Shown here piece by piece: positions 31,770 through 44,035 of a DNA stretch of 64,000 bases; position 1 is the first letter of the stretch, and each line of letters begins with the position of its first letter. The position numbers and the translations under genes were made by a program. A model generated the notes under the pieces. That model was not told the DNA's origin and made no database searches. It saw nothing but the letters and a program-made list of their open reading frames with translations. This stretch comes from Telopea speciosissima (lineage: Eukaryota > Streptophyta > Magnoliopsida > Proteales > Proteaceae): the NCBI RefSeq assembly GCF_018873765.1, contig NC_057920.1, positions 7,205,307 through 7,269,306 on the forward strand, read 5' to 3'.

Positions 31770-33300
31770 GATAATTCTAAGAAGGGAAAATCTTGTGGCA
31801 ATCAAAGTTTGTGAAAGAAAAAAAAATCATAATCTTTTTTTTTTTGGTCCTTTAGGATAACATATATATGTATTTTCTAATAAGAGTAAATCTTATCATT
31901 TCATAATCAATTTTAAATTATTTTGAAATTTTTTTTTATCATTATATTAAGCAACTTTTGAGCAGCAACAATGTGAGGAGATTACAGCTTCTCACTTCAC
32001 CCTTATTTTTCTATTAATTCAAAAGCACTCAATTCTTTTTCGAATATAATTGAAGAAATAATTAAGAGCAAGTGTTCTCTCATCTCTGTGGCCCTGTGGC
32101 CCTGTGGGAGAGGCATCAATAAGGCGATCTTTATTGCTTTTTATGGGGGTGAGATGGTCATTTTACCCCTTAAATTCTCATATGTAAAAATATAAGATAA
32201 AGATATTTTTTTGGGTTTTATTAATAATAAACGCAATATAAAGACAAAAAAAATGAATAATGGACCCAGCTTCATTATACCTATGGTGAAAAGACATTTT
32301 CTTCAATCATGAGATCTTGACCCTCTAACTGGAATGGAAGGGTATTGTTAATGATCTCTTTCACCCTTCACATAGTCCAGTCAAGTTTTTTTTTTTTTTT
32401 TTAATCGGGTAAAAGTCCAATTACAATGTCAAATGACTAATGTTGGGCTTCATATTGTATGATGTAACGAAGGACTTAAAGGTATAAACACAGTATTATC
32501 TAATGTATTGGTCAATACTAATATCAGTATCAGTATACATCGACTGCATGGCACCGATTTGACATCAAAAAGTCAAATTTTGGTTAATTTATAAACCCGT
32601 ATCCGTATTATTATTGGTATCAGTTATGATATACGAATACATATTGGTCGCTGATATGATACCCATCAAGATTAACGATATTGATTTGCATATCAAATAT
32701 GTATCGGCCATATCAGCTCGTATCGGATGATTTTACCATCAATTTCAATAAATTAATTTTTTTTTGATTTTTTTAGACAGATTTGTCCTTAACAAGAACA
32801 ATTCTACCAATGTGGGCGGATCTACCCATACGGCCGATATTTGAATCCATGACCCATACCTAGACCCTTGGTCCCAAAGTGCATATTTGGTTGGACTTTT
32901 GAGTGTTCAAATAGACTTAACCATTTCATTAAGTCACGGAACCATCTTGCTTAATCCATCATATTAATAACAAAAGAAAGAAATTTGATCTTCTAATTGT
33001 ATAAGGCAAATGGATGGCTGATGGGCACAGGGGGTTTAGCTTAACTTAATGAAAGGAGAATTACAAAAGCCACCCTTATCTTATGGGTTCTTAAAACCTT
33101 CATTGCACCGACTAGGGAAGAGAACGGCTCCGATCACTTGTAGCTTACACTACAACCTCTACAGCAACATTTCGTATTAAGCAAACCTTAAGCAATCACA
33201 ATTCCCCATAACTTCAAAATTACAAAAGCCACCCTTATCTGATGGGTTCTTAAAGTTTCAATTTTAATCTCAAAGTCTCTCTCACTGACCCTCTATTTAG
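31770..33300. repeat. Intergenic DNA with GTATCG/CGATAC repeats
   Basis: A degenerate cluster of GTATCAG, GTATCGG, CGATATTG and CGTATC motifs occupies about 32505-32735. The rest is AT-rich without recognised genes. CAAAAGCCACCCTTATCT is repeated at 33065 and 33223. Confidence 0.55.
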
Positions 33301-33380
33301 GTTTCGGAACCGAAACCTGGGTATCTCTCACCTGCCCCTTTTGCCCTTTCACTTCCTCTCTCTGTCTATCTGGGTCTGGG

Positions 33381-33761
33381 ATGGATTTCTCAACCATGGA
33401 AGAAGAAGCAAAGGTGAAAAGAGAGGGAAGCTTCGGAGAAGAAGATGAGGAGAAGAGGGCAAGAAGCTTTAGGTATGAAGATTACAACAACAGAAGAGTG
33501 TTCTTGAGGAGCTATCCTCTTCACTGGGCAGATGACCAAGTCGATGATGACGACGATGATGAGGCGGTTGCGACTCAGGGGATGCTTGATGTCTCAAAGA
33601 GAGGGAAGATAACTGCAATTAAACGAAGAGTCCTCTATGTACTTCGGTGGAGTGAAGGGAAGGTTTTGATCTTGAAGAAATTCAAGGACAAGGTTGCGTT
33701 TTACCTCGTCACTTGTCACCCTTTTGGGTTGAAGCAATCTAACTCCCTGCTTTCAATGTAA
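33381..33761 (+). CDS. Small acidic plant protein of unknown function
   Basis: A 126-codon intronless frame starts MDFSTMEEEAKVKREGSFGE; an alternative ATG is five codons in. It has a charged N-terminal third rich in Glu/Lys/Arg, then RRVFLRSYPLHWADDQ, an Asp tract, and a hydrophobic-basic C-terminal third with KRRVLYVLRWSEGKVLILKK, FKDKVAFYLVTCHP and the stop at 33761. Codon composition, balanced protein-like content and a CT-rich leader just upstream (33330-33375, typical of plant 5' UTRs) support a real gene. No signal peptide or membrane segment is visible. The RVFLRSYPLHW and RRVLYVLRW segments look like conserved motifs, but I cannot name the family. A run of CTTTTCCCTTTTCCC lies in its 3' region. 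Confidence 0.7.
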   Translation: MDFSTMEEEAKVKREGSFGEEDEEKRARSFRYEDYNNRRVFLRSYPLHWADDQVDDDDDDEAVATQGMLDVSKRGKITAIKRRVLYVLRWSEGKVLILKKFKDKVAFYLVTCHPFGLKQSNSLLSM

Positions 33762-34865
33762 ACCCTACTGTGACTCTTCTCTTACAAAATTTCTGCTTTT
33801 CCCTTTTCCCTTTTCCCTTCTCTGTTTTTATTGTTGATGGTTTCAACTTTGAAGATGTTGAAGGAGTATATGAATCAAATTTTCTTTATTTCCCCCTCAG
33901 TAATATAACTCTTCCATGTACTTAGCTCTCTACACATTTGATGGGTTGATGACTTTATCTTCTTTAAATCGTTTATAATTTGTTTGGAGCTCTGTAACAG
34001 CAAACATGGCTGATGGGTTTGATTCCGTTCCGTGTTGATTTCTTCCTTCTCCCATCTCCTTACTGTTCTTCTACGCTTCTTCTCTGCTTTGCTCCAATTG
34101 ATTGTTAGCTAGGAATGGGTATATGAAGTTCCTTCATTTTCTTCTCCCAACCCCCTTTTAAAAAAAATAAAAAAAAAAAAAACTGGTCCGCCGCTTTATA
34201 GGAATTGGTTTCAGAATTGCAGGTTTCATGGTTTTTCTATGATAAACTGACAATGTTTATACATTTTCCTCAGATTAAATCATTAAAAATTGATTTCTGG
34301 AATCTGGCGAAACCAAAACATTCGGTGTGAAAGTGGGAAACGATGCATTGGTGTATGGGTGTCATTCACCAAATCAATACTTCAACCATTTTTAAAACCT
34401 TCAGGATTACAGACTCAGTAGTCAAGCCATGGCCATCTTTTGTTTAGCATTTTCATGGGAAGGTGGGAACTGGTAAAAACCCAAAATATTGTTGCATCGG
34501 TGTCATCACCCATTACATTAAACAAAAGCTTTCCATTAAGAAATTTTCTAAAATGGGAATGGGATGAGACAAAAGCACATGAAGATTTCTGAGTTTTAAA
34601 TAAAACTACAAATGCATGTATGTCTATTATGGAGAAGAGTAGAACTATATAGTCCAGAATTTTTGCAACCCCAAGTCCCATCTTCAGGTTTCTTTTAAGA
34701 AGAGTATTATGAATGGTCTTCATCAGTATTATCTGATACTAAATGGAGATTTCATAGGTATCATCCATCTATGATGTCCTCAATTGTCACTCCTCACTGT
34801 TCTTTACATTTCTTTTTCAGGGAATCATATTTGTTGTGTAATTGCTTGTGGATAGTTTGTTTGTG
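33762..34865. other. Downstream of the small gene; nothing recognised
   Basis: Probably 3' UTR followed by AT-rich intergenic DNA, with a poly-A-like tract at 34158-34181. No gene supported. Confidence 0.5.
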
Positions 34866-34869
34866 TCAA

Positions 34870-35132
34870 GGTTCTAAATCTTGATTTTGAGGTTGGTTTC
34901 GACCGAAATTTGGTTGAAATCTGATATTTCTTGGGCAAAACTCGACATCTCATGTGCGGTACAAATTGATTGAAACTATGGAAACTGGTCGAAACTCTTT
35001 GAAACTTGTCGAATCTACCGGTCAAAATTACTGAAATGTGTGAAATATATTCAAAACTGGTTAAAACTTGATACGAGTCAGAATTGATTCGAGGTTTTGT
35101 CTCAATTTCTTGTGGAAGTCATATTTAGAACC
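34870..35132. mobile_element. MITE-like element with 10-bp perfect terminal inverted repeats
   Basis: Terminal GGTTCTAAAT (34870-34879) and ATTTAGAACC (35123-35132) are perfect inverted repeats. The interior is full of GAAACT, TCGAAAC, TTTCGACC and GGTTTTG, the same theme as the insertion at 11875-12578. No clear target duplication is seen. Confidence 0.65.
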
Positions 35133-35489
35133 GTAGTGTGGGTAAGAGTTGCCCTGCATCTTGAAGAATCAAATGTAATAGTCTCCTTTTTGGGGATTAT
35201 ATGAAAGTTTGGGGCTTTATCGCTAAAACCTAGGGAGATGTATTCAAACTTGTCTTTGGACAAAAGTGGCGACGTAGAGACCCAAACTCTTGTGTAGCCA
35301 TACATTGAATTTGAAGATCACCTTTGTAAGATCCCATACCTGTTTGAGCCCTTTACAGTTTCTCTTTTTTTTCTTTTTCTTTTCTTTGAACAATGAAAGT
35401 TTAGAATACAAGCGGGAGATTATTACATATAAATTTTGTAACGACCAATTTTCTTTTTAGTCTCAATGGGATCTGGTGGCAGTTATACT

Positions 35490-35725
35490 CAAGGTTATAG
35501 GCATCGGTATAGGCCGAAACTGATACGGATTGGTGGATATAATTTCAAAACTGAATCACTTTTTGCCCGATTCACCTGTATCATCTCGGCCAATATCGAT
35601 TACCAAAACCAATATGGATCGATCGCCAATTGGATTGTTCTACCCTTCAAATTACCGATATCTTGGGTTTTTTTGACCATTTTACATTCTCTTGTATCGA
35701 TACCACCACTATGACATACTGTGAT
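35490..35725. repeat. GTATCG/CGATAC degenerate repeat
   Basis: It contains GGCATCGGTATAGGCCGA, TGATACGGATTGG, GGCCAATATCGAT, GGATCGATCGCC and TTGTATCGATACCACC. Motifs face both ways, so the segment can fold back on itself. Relatives are near 20815, 32505, 39860 and 47470. Confidence 0.55.
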
Positions 35726-36794
35726 TCATATTGGTGTCGAGTTTTATCATTAGTATGTTACTATTTCATTTATCCCACATTGGTTGTATGAGAAACTTAA
35801 TATGAGTTGATAAGTTCTTGGATTTCCTTACCTTATAAGTTGGTTTATAGGATTGATTTCTTCTAAGGACTAATAACTAATGCAAAGCCAGCCCGCATGG
35901 GTGCCCATTGCTTATAGATTAAAACTGTATCAGGTAACTTAGATTAGTAATCCACTTTATCTGAAATAACTTAAAAGACCCCTACCCATATGGATGGATT
36001 AAGAAGTTAAGCGATAAGATTCGTTGAGAAACGAACCTACTTTGTCTTGTTTCCACTGTAGTACGTTGTAACTTGTAAGTCAAACTCAATTGGGGGTGGG
36101 AGGGTGCTTGGATTTGCTTTTCCAGCTTGCTGATTTTCTTCAATCTCGATGGGGGAATTTTGAAACATTGTTGGACAGTATGAGCAGATAATGAAAATCT
36201 GTCCCATTCACATTAGGTTGCTGCATGTGTGCCTTTTTTTTGGGGTCAATATCTGTTAGAGTAAGTTATTGACTTTACAGCCTAAACAAAAATAGTCAAA
36301 CAACTGGTTCTGCTGAACGGTCATTTTCTAGAAGGAGTTAAACATGGATATTTGTTGAAGCATTGTTGCTATTTGTGTCGAGCCAAATAGGAAACTAAGA
36401 TGTATGAATGATCATATATACATATGGTGTCAATTGATGCAGCTGCAGCTACGCCACCCTACAGAATTTTCTGGGCCAAATTTCTCCGCAGATGGGCACC
36501 TTTGTGTTGGGCTGTGCATATACTCAAGAAAAAAAAAATAGTCTAACAATGGGAAATGTACCTATGATGCATGGAGGGGTTGATAAAAAAATATACATCT
36601 AATATAACATGGATGATATATATGAGAATGCAATCAATATTTTATTGGTAAGTAGAAGTCTGTATATTAAAGCGTGACCAACACAAGGTATCTCAAGTAC
36701 ATAGCTTAGATAGCCAAAGAGTGGAATTCGAAGATAGAATGCAATCAATATACATGAAAGGTTTTTCAGGCCTATCTGGATTAATCGGAGAAGG

Positions 36795-37310
36795 TTGCTT
36801 ATAAGGACATTTTCTTGTTGTGACGGCCGTTGGTTTTGTCTAACGTCTTTATTGTTGGTGAAGCCTGATTTGGTCCAGAAAGTGCGGTTGAGACTTTCGG
36901 AGGGCCGCTTTGGCATCGAAACAATCTTGAAATGTCAAGAGCTGGCGGGGCTCCATGCCAAAGGCTGGAGTGGTGTTGGCCTCGTCGAGATCTTCGAAAT
37001 GAGTACCTTTTGAGCCATGTGTTATGTTTTTTGTCCGGCCCAGGTTTTTGGGCATTTTTGGGTTAGGGGCATTTGAGTACTTTCTGGGTTAGGGTTTTCT
37101 TATTTATTGTTCCTATCTCTTTGAGATAGAGGGATGAGGGTTTTGTAACATTTCAGAGAAATAGTGAAACCTGCTCTACTACTCGGCCGTGGACGTAGCT
37201 TCCATATTGGAGGTGAACCACGTAAATCTCTACGTTGTGCGTTGTGTGTTCTTTTTCATTTTTTGTTTTTCTTCTGCAAATCGCCATTCTGGGCGTTGTT
37301 TTCGTAACAG
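36795..37310 (+). repeat. Probable solo LTR or LTR fragment
   Basis: Ends with GAAACCTGCTCTACTACTCG, CCGTGGACGTAGC, CGTTGTGCGTTGTGTG and CAAATCGCCATTCTGGGCG then TTTTCGTAACAG, matching in reverse the fragment at 29935-30175. TAGGGTTTTCTTATTTATTG lies mid-way and could be a promoter region. Boundaries are approximate; no flanking duplication was confirmed. Confidence 0.5.
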
Positions 37311-39060
37311 TCTTTTCTTTAGGTTTTTCTACATCATACACTTAATGGGTAAATGCAGAGTTGTGGATTATATAAAGAGTGAAGATAGAGATTAACCTCG
37401 CAAAGGAACAAATTCGGTTCTTTCCCATTAAAGGTAACAATATTCAGGTCCACACATACATAATACATTATATCATGAATTTTTATCCTCTCGAGTGCGT
37501 GCACTGCCCAGTGGACCACACTTAAGCATCTAACAGTGACCATGAGATTGAGAGGATGAACTTTAAAGGTTCATTGCTCACCAGTGCACCGTTGGATGCA
37601 CAAGTAAAGTGCATTGCGCACTTAAGAGGATAAAGATCCTTATATTATACTATTTAAAGTGTGACAAAGAAGCCTAATATCTAATCTATGATCACTTACT
37701 ACTTACCAGTATTAGGCTTACCAGACCTACCCCAACAAACTCAACACTTAACTAATCTGATTTTGACAAAATAAGACAATGAAAACAAAAAAAATGTTGA
37801 TCAAAATTGGACCGAACCAACCGTTTGACATCCTTAGCATTGGTACATACGTACGTTGGTTACCTATCTTGATGAAGAAGAGAACTAAGATTGAAGAAGA
37901 GAAAATGGGAATTTAACGGGTACTGTAGGCTCTATTGAGGAAGCCTTGCCTCAATCTCGTTAGAGATGTTTGTGGGTAGATAATCCGGTGCTTCTCCAGT
38001 CAATTTCAAATAATAAATAGACCAATACACCACCACATACGGTTACTCCGGCTACTTCTCACAACTTCCCCACCCCATGCCACTTCCTACTAACTTCCCT
38101 CATTCTCATAACAATCTCCACTCACAATATACTCCTGCCTATAAAGATAATGCTGCTACGTGCATGTGATAACAACCACTCATGGAAATTACTAAATACC
38201 CTACACTCCCTACTACCATATGATAATAACTATACCATACCCACATGAATAAACAACCTACGTATAACTACCATGCATATAACACTTAGATTCATGTGGT
38301 AAGAGAGTATAACCTTGGAAAAACTGGTTGTTTCTTTGTTCGTTCTTGCTGCTCTTGCTACCAAAAAAAATAAAAAAAAAGTTCTTGCTGCTCTATTGCG
38401 TTTTGCTTATCGCTGGGAATTTTCTGGACCTCACACGAACTGAAACTGTGGATTTTCCTGATTGACTGATGATTGACTTTTGATCATCCAAGTTTAATTG
38501 ATGTATATATTGCTTATCATCCACGCAAGTTTTAAATTTATGGATACAGCTAGTAACCCAGTGACAGAAACTGCTATGAACTCAATGATCTCCTAACATC
38601 TAAATAAACTGTATGCGGATCATTTACTGGCGGTGTGGGACCCATACCCCATGGAGGGGTCAGATCTGTCCCCACCCATCCCCATGTGGGTAGTTGATCC
38701 GGATTCCATTTACTGATAGTCCCACACCAAGTAGGCAGGTACCATGGTTCTTTCTATATCTCTGTCCTGTGAGAAGGGATAGTGCCAAGTGTAGTATGTG
38801 AGATTTTTCATAGTTTTTTGTCTTCGTAGTAATACTAGGACAATTGCCCCAAACCTAAACACTCCCATCCACATAGCTAACTTGAGGAAAAGAATGAGCC
38901 GAATTGTAAATAATGAAGTCATTCATCAATGTATGTCGTCCATGTCATCATCTAACTATTGATTTTCATTTTGATCTAACACCATCATGTGAGGTGAGAG
39001 AACGAAGCCTTGCAAATTGTTTGACAAAAACAATTCTATTTGAATGAACAAGGACAGTTA
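37311..39060. other. Intergenic DNA, nothing recognised
   Basis: No gene or bounded element is seen. Open frames are short and not protein-like. Confidence 0.5.
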
Positions 39061-39064
39061 TAGT

Positions 39065-39105
39065 GGGGGTGGGGGTGGGGGTGGGGGTGGGGGTGGGGGG
39101 GGGGG
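39065..39105 (+). repeat. (GGGGGT)n minisatellite, G-quadruplex-prone
   Basis: Seven G tracts separated by single T, the last being about 11 G. Four or more closely spaced runs of at least three G satisfy the usual G4 rule on the plus strand. Another long G run lies at about 39220-39236. Confidence 0.9.
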
Positions 39106-39236
39106 ATGGTGGAACCCATCCGGATAGTGTGTTCGAGCAGGGGTAGGATGGTCATTTTCACCCCTTCTATTAGAGGAACTCGGGGAAATGGACTTGCCCA
39201 GGATATGGAGCAGATAAAGGTCGGGGGGGGGGGGGG
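39106..39236. repeat. Half copy of the CTCTAGTTCC foldback family
   Basis: AACCCATCCGGATAGTGTGT, GAGCAGGGGTAGGATGGTCA and CTATTAGAGGAACTCGGGG match the right-hand half of the elements at 50225 and 56140. The left arm is missing or replaced by the G-rich repeat. Confidence 0.55.
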
Positions 39237-39859
39237 CTTAATTTTTTAATTTTTGCCAGTTAAATGAGACTCCTTGAGCAGTTCCAAAGGTATTATTGAA
39301 ACTTTTGTACACTAGGAGGGAGTAACTATGAGATCATCAAAGTGGTTGATGAGGAGCATTCACTATGAATGAATGAAACTTCTCTTTCACACAATGCTTC
39401 TTCAACTACCCAGAAAACTGAAGGACCACTAGTGCACAAGGCAAAAGATGATCATTGTTGCTAGAAATATAATTTATTCATAGAATGGCTTCATCTACCT
39501 AAAAAGTTGAATGACCATCAGTCCACAAGGCAAACATAACCACTCTTGCTAGAAACCAAAATAAAGCATTGGAACCTTTCTTTTCCCGGAGGGAAATTTC
39601 TTTTGGACATATACAATCATAGCTGCTATGTGGACTGATGATTTGGCATTCCTACCTTTGGATGGATGGGGAATTTAATTGAAGGCAGTTGCGTCAAATA
39701 TGATCACCCATATCAGGTGTGGCCAAAATGTATAAGATTTTTCTTTTTGTCACGTAGAAAGGTCAAATTGGTGTAATAATCAAGCAATGGCTATGTCAAT
39801 GTCTCCACTGAATTTGAGCCCAATTAAATTATCTCATTGCAAATTTGCCCACAGGGTAG

Positions 39860-39985
39860 TTCACCTTATCGATACCGGCCAGTATCCGTCACTGCCGATA
39901 TTCCGGTTGATAAGTATCGAACCACATCAATTTGATACTAACTAACGCTACATATCATACGATTAATACGACAGATCCAATACCG
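39860..39985. repeat. GTATCG/CGATAC degenerate repeat
   Basis: It contains TTATCGATACCGGCCAGTAT, GATAAGTATCGAACC and TTAATACGACAGATCCAATA. Same family theme as 35490-35725. Confidence 0.5.
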
Positions 39986-40429
39986 ACGCCCAATTCACTT
40001 GTATAGTTTCTTGAATTTTTATCCTCTCAACTGGTCTCAAGTGCTGGCTTAGAACATGTTTTTAAATTTTTATCCTATCAAGTGCAATGGCCACTGTCCG
40101 ATGCATTTTAAATGTGCAATAGACAGTGCACCGTACTTTAGAAGATGAAAATCCATAGTCTTACACATTGTGCTATTGCCACCAACTCCGAGTAGGTATG
40201 GCAGTAAAGTAGGTTAAGCAGGTCCGGCTTAATTTCTTCACTCTTGCCCTAATGAATAAGGGTGTGATCAAGATACATAGATAGTTAGGCCCGGGCTTTA
40301 GAAATCAATAGGGCCAACTTCAGTTGTCTAGTAGAGTTGATGAGCTCCAACCATATTCCACATGGTGGAGTAGACCTAAGTTGAGCAATCTGGTATTGGC
40401 AAAACTTACTCCAAGCTTACCTTGATCGC

Positions 40430-40735
40430 TCTATCCCTTGGGGTGTGAAACTGTCAATCCTGGATTGGGTCCAAAAACCAAACTCGAAGGACCATTTAAA
40501 AAGTCGTTTAGCTTTTTAAATAGTGCAGACGTACTGACGTACCAAAACCAAACCAATAAAAACCATTTAACCAAAACTGAATATAGAACCGGAATCGAGA
40601 TCTAGATTGGGCCCGGCTTATTTTGATTCAGTTCGAACCGGAATCAACCCATAGATCCCATACCCTAGCGATTCAGTTGGGATCGGTCAGAATTATTGGT
40701 CTTGACCGATTCCGATCTAGATCACCACAAATCGG
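40430..40735. repeat. Degenerate CCAAAACCAAACC / CCGGAATCG repeat
   Basis: A stretch rich in CCAAAACCAAACCAATAAAA and GAACCGGAATC, starting at TTGGGGTGTGAAACTGTCAA. The start resembles the hAT-like family with GGGGTGTCAAAC ends at 46383-47048, but a matching right end was not found. Confidence 0.4.
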
Positions 40736-41071
40736 CCATTTCCATTTCCTTGAGTGATTATTCTAGAGGGTCCACCCTTTGAGCCCAATCAAGCCAAGAT
40801 CTATTTATGTGTTAGGGGCTTGGGTAGAAGTCATCCTCAAAAGTTAGCCAATAAGGAGAAGGTGCCTAAGTACCTATAAATCTTCACATATGGCTATTTA
40901 TTTTCGATGTAAGATTATTGCCCTCTCATGGAGCCTCAACACTATGAGGGTTTCCTACACTAGTCCAATTTTGGGTGAACAACACTCCCTCACATGATCA
41001 GTGATATATGAGGGGTGTGCAATTTCATTTTTTGAGCTGGCGTTGTACAAAACCTGTTCCCTCCGATTATT

Positions 41072-42454
41072 CTAACCTCCAAAGCTACAGCAATTCATCC
41101 CAATCAATCCCGTAGTCAAAACCAGGCTCTTTGGTGGACCCTCTAGCAACCAAATGTGCTTATATCGGTCAATAGTACCATTAGACTTGGTCTTGATCCG
41201 ATAAATCCACTTGCACCCAACTACATTCATTGAAGATTGATATGGTACTAATTCCCACATCCCATTTCTAACCAATGCATTGAATTCTGCAACCATAGCT
41301 GCTCGCCATTGTGGATCTTTATTGGCTGTGGTGAAACACGTTGGTTCAGAGGGTGCAGTATTGGGTGATATAGGTGGACAAATAGTTTGTAACTCAGAGT
41401 TGAAGGCTCTTGGTTTCCTAATATAATTTTTGGACCGGGCTTACATTGAATGAGTAGAGATAGGATTTGGCTGATGAGCTTCTACGGTTGTAGTTTGTGG
41501 TGATGGTTGATTAATGATGGAAGTAGTGGGTTCAATTTGAGGTGATGGTGGAGAAAGAATAATTGCCAACTGATCCGGCTGGGTTGATGGTGAATTTGTT
41601 TGTGGGTGGGCTGATAGTGGTATTATGCTAGGAGATTGGTTAGGTAAAATAGATAATGGTGAACAGGTTGTTGTTTGCACCCCCTGAGTCACAATGGGTA
41701 CGGGTAATGATAAAATTACTGGTGAGTATGGTTTTGAGGTGGAAGTGGGTAATGGGGAAGGATCCACAAATGGGTACTTATCTTCATTAAATACTACATG
41801 GCGTGAAATATATATCCGACCGGTGGGACGATGAAGACATTTATAACCCTTGTGTTGGATGGAATAACCAAAGAACACACATTGCAATGAGCGATTATCC
41901 AACTTGTGATGTTGATATGGGCGTAGCCAAGGGTAACATGCAAACCCAAAAAACCTCATAATAGTATAATCTGGTGCCTTCTTAAAGAGTTTCTCATATG
42001 GAGAAATATTCTTCAGCATTGGTGTAGGCATTCTATTGAGCAAAAATACTGCCGTACCAAATGCAGGATCCCAATAAGTTTTGGGAATATTGGCTCTTGT
42101 CAAGAGCACAAGTCCGGAATAAACAATGTGCCTGTGCTTTCTTTCAACAATTCCATTCTGTTTCTGTGTATGTGGACAAGAATATCGATGGAAAATGTCG
42201 TTGGCTGCTAAATAATCTTTGAATTTCCTGAATTCACCTCCACCATCTGACTGAAAGCTTTTGATTTTAACACCAAAATAATTTCCCATCTGTGTTTTAA
42301 AAACAACAAAAGTAGAGAGAGCTTCTGACTTGGCAGTTAATGGAAACATCCAAGTGTAACGGCTATAATCATCCACAAAAGAGATATAATATTTAAAACC
42401 AGTGAGAGAAGGCAGCGGAGATGGACCCCATAAATCTGAATAAATCAATTCCAA
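41072..42454 (-). pseudogene. Copia integrase core and RT N-terminus of the minus-strand element
   Basis: In the same frame as the upstream gag-protease block, separated from it by one nonsense codon. Integrase DDE context is present: DLWGPSPLPSL, FVDDYSRYTW, SDGGGEFRKF and QKQNGIVERKHRH. Then KTYWDPAFGTAVFLLNRMPT and a Pro/Ser-rich linker to 41441. After a break, RT begins (WRAAMVAEFNALVRNGMWEL, VVGCKWIYRIKTK) and frameshifts at about 41150. The rest of RT is missing. Confidence 0.8.
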
Positions 42455-42463
42455 TGATGCATT

Positions 42464-44035
42464 TCAACGAGAAACAGAATTATTGAAAGGCAAACGACTA
42501 GACTTGCTTACGTGACATGGTTCACAAAATTTAGAAGAGGATGAAGAAGGGTCTACAGGTAAGGCATGCTTTGATATAATCGAGGACACTACATGTTGAG
42601 CAGGGTGTCCAAAACGATCATGCCATACCATTATAGGAACTCTTTCACCAACATAGGCAGTGGCGGAATTTGAAGTACTTGACACAGACGATCTAACAGC
42701 AGGAGAAACTGATTTATTTAAAGCAATTGCACCATTGAGAAGGTAGAGACCATTTTTACTCTGGCCGCGCATGAGGAGGTTCCCCGAGTATCGATCCTTT
42801 ACACAACAAAAATCAGGGTGAAACTCAAATATACAGTCATTATCTTTGGTAAATTGGGACACAGAGAGTAGATTTTTCTGTATATTTGGAACATGAAATA
42901 TATTTTTGAGTGCAAATGAAGACATAGGAGTACGCAAAGTAGAGGATCCGACATGAGAGATAGGCAAACCTGAACCATTTGCTACCCGAACTTGATCGGT
43001 GCCATTATAGGTGGAAGGAATGGAGAGATTTGCCAGATCGGATGTAAGATGATGTGTAGCGCCGGAATCAGGATACCAGGCAGCATCAAGTGCAGTATTT
43101 GGTGAAGCAGCATACATGGTAGTAGGTTGATTCTGTTGTGTAATATTCGGATTGAACCTTTGATAGCATCTAATGGTTGTATTACACACTTGGCAGTACA
43201 CTGTGGATCGATGGTCCATGTTGTCATTGTAGAACCGACCACGACCTCGTCCATGGCTGCGTCCTCGTCCTTTGTAAGAGGAAGGAGTTGTAGTGCTTTC
43301 TTTGACAGCAACATTGGCACTGGGAGCTGTTGGAACTACGTCAGTTGCTCGACCCTGCAAGATAACTTCTTGGTTGTTGAGAATGCCAAGAAAATCATCC
43401 AACGGAAGGGGTTCAAGTCGTGATGTAATCGAAGTCACGAACCCATCATATTCAGGTCCTAGTCCATTTAAAATACTGAGCACCATTTGGTAATCAAGGA
43501 CTGGGTGTGCCGCGGCAGCCAGATGCGCAGCCAAAGTCTTGGCTTGTTGAACATATTCAGCAACAGACATCGTTCCTTTCTTCAAGGATCGAAGTTGGAA
43601 TTCGAGTTGCATAACCCGAGCGTGTGATTGGGATGCAAAATGGTTCTCGAGAGCATTCCAAACTTCATGAGAGGTATTTAAACCAACCACCAATGAGAAA
43701 ACTGATTCGGTTAGTGTAGAGATGAGGCAGCAGAGAAGCATTTGGTCTTGCTGCTGCCAGGTCACATACTCTGGATTGTCCATGGTTGTTGAGGCAGCAA
43801 CAGTGGTGTCGGCAGCGGGTGGTGCCGTGACAGTGGCGGGTGGGCAAGGATACGTTCCATCAACGTATTTAAGATATCCATGAAGTCGAAAGAGAGGTAA
43901 AAATTGAGCTCGCCACAACAGATAATTAGATATGAGAAATATTTCCTCCAAAACCAAATGGAGTTGATGGAAAAGTAGAGATTAGGGAAGATGAGACAGA
44001 GGAAGCCAAGGAAGGAGAAGTGGCCATTACGAGAT
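42464..44035 (-). pseudogene. Copia gag-protease of the minus-strand element
   Basis: Gag begins at an ATG near 44032 (MATSPSLASSVSSS) and is frameshifted within about 110 bp; the long frame runs 43957-42464. It has ISNYLLWRAQFLPLFR, the gag helix region LEFQLRSLKKGTMSVAEYVQ, an RG-rich stretch GRGRSHGRGRGRFY, the protease motif WYPDSGATHHLT with catalytic Asp intact, and the integrase zinc motif His/Cys residues in WHDRFGHP and CEPCHVSK. The zinc knuckle is damaged: CQVCNTTIRCYQRF lacks the spacing and His of CX2CX4HX4C. The frame ends at an in-frame TGA (42464-42466) just before the integrase core. Confidence 0.8.
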
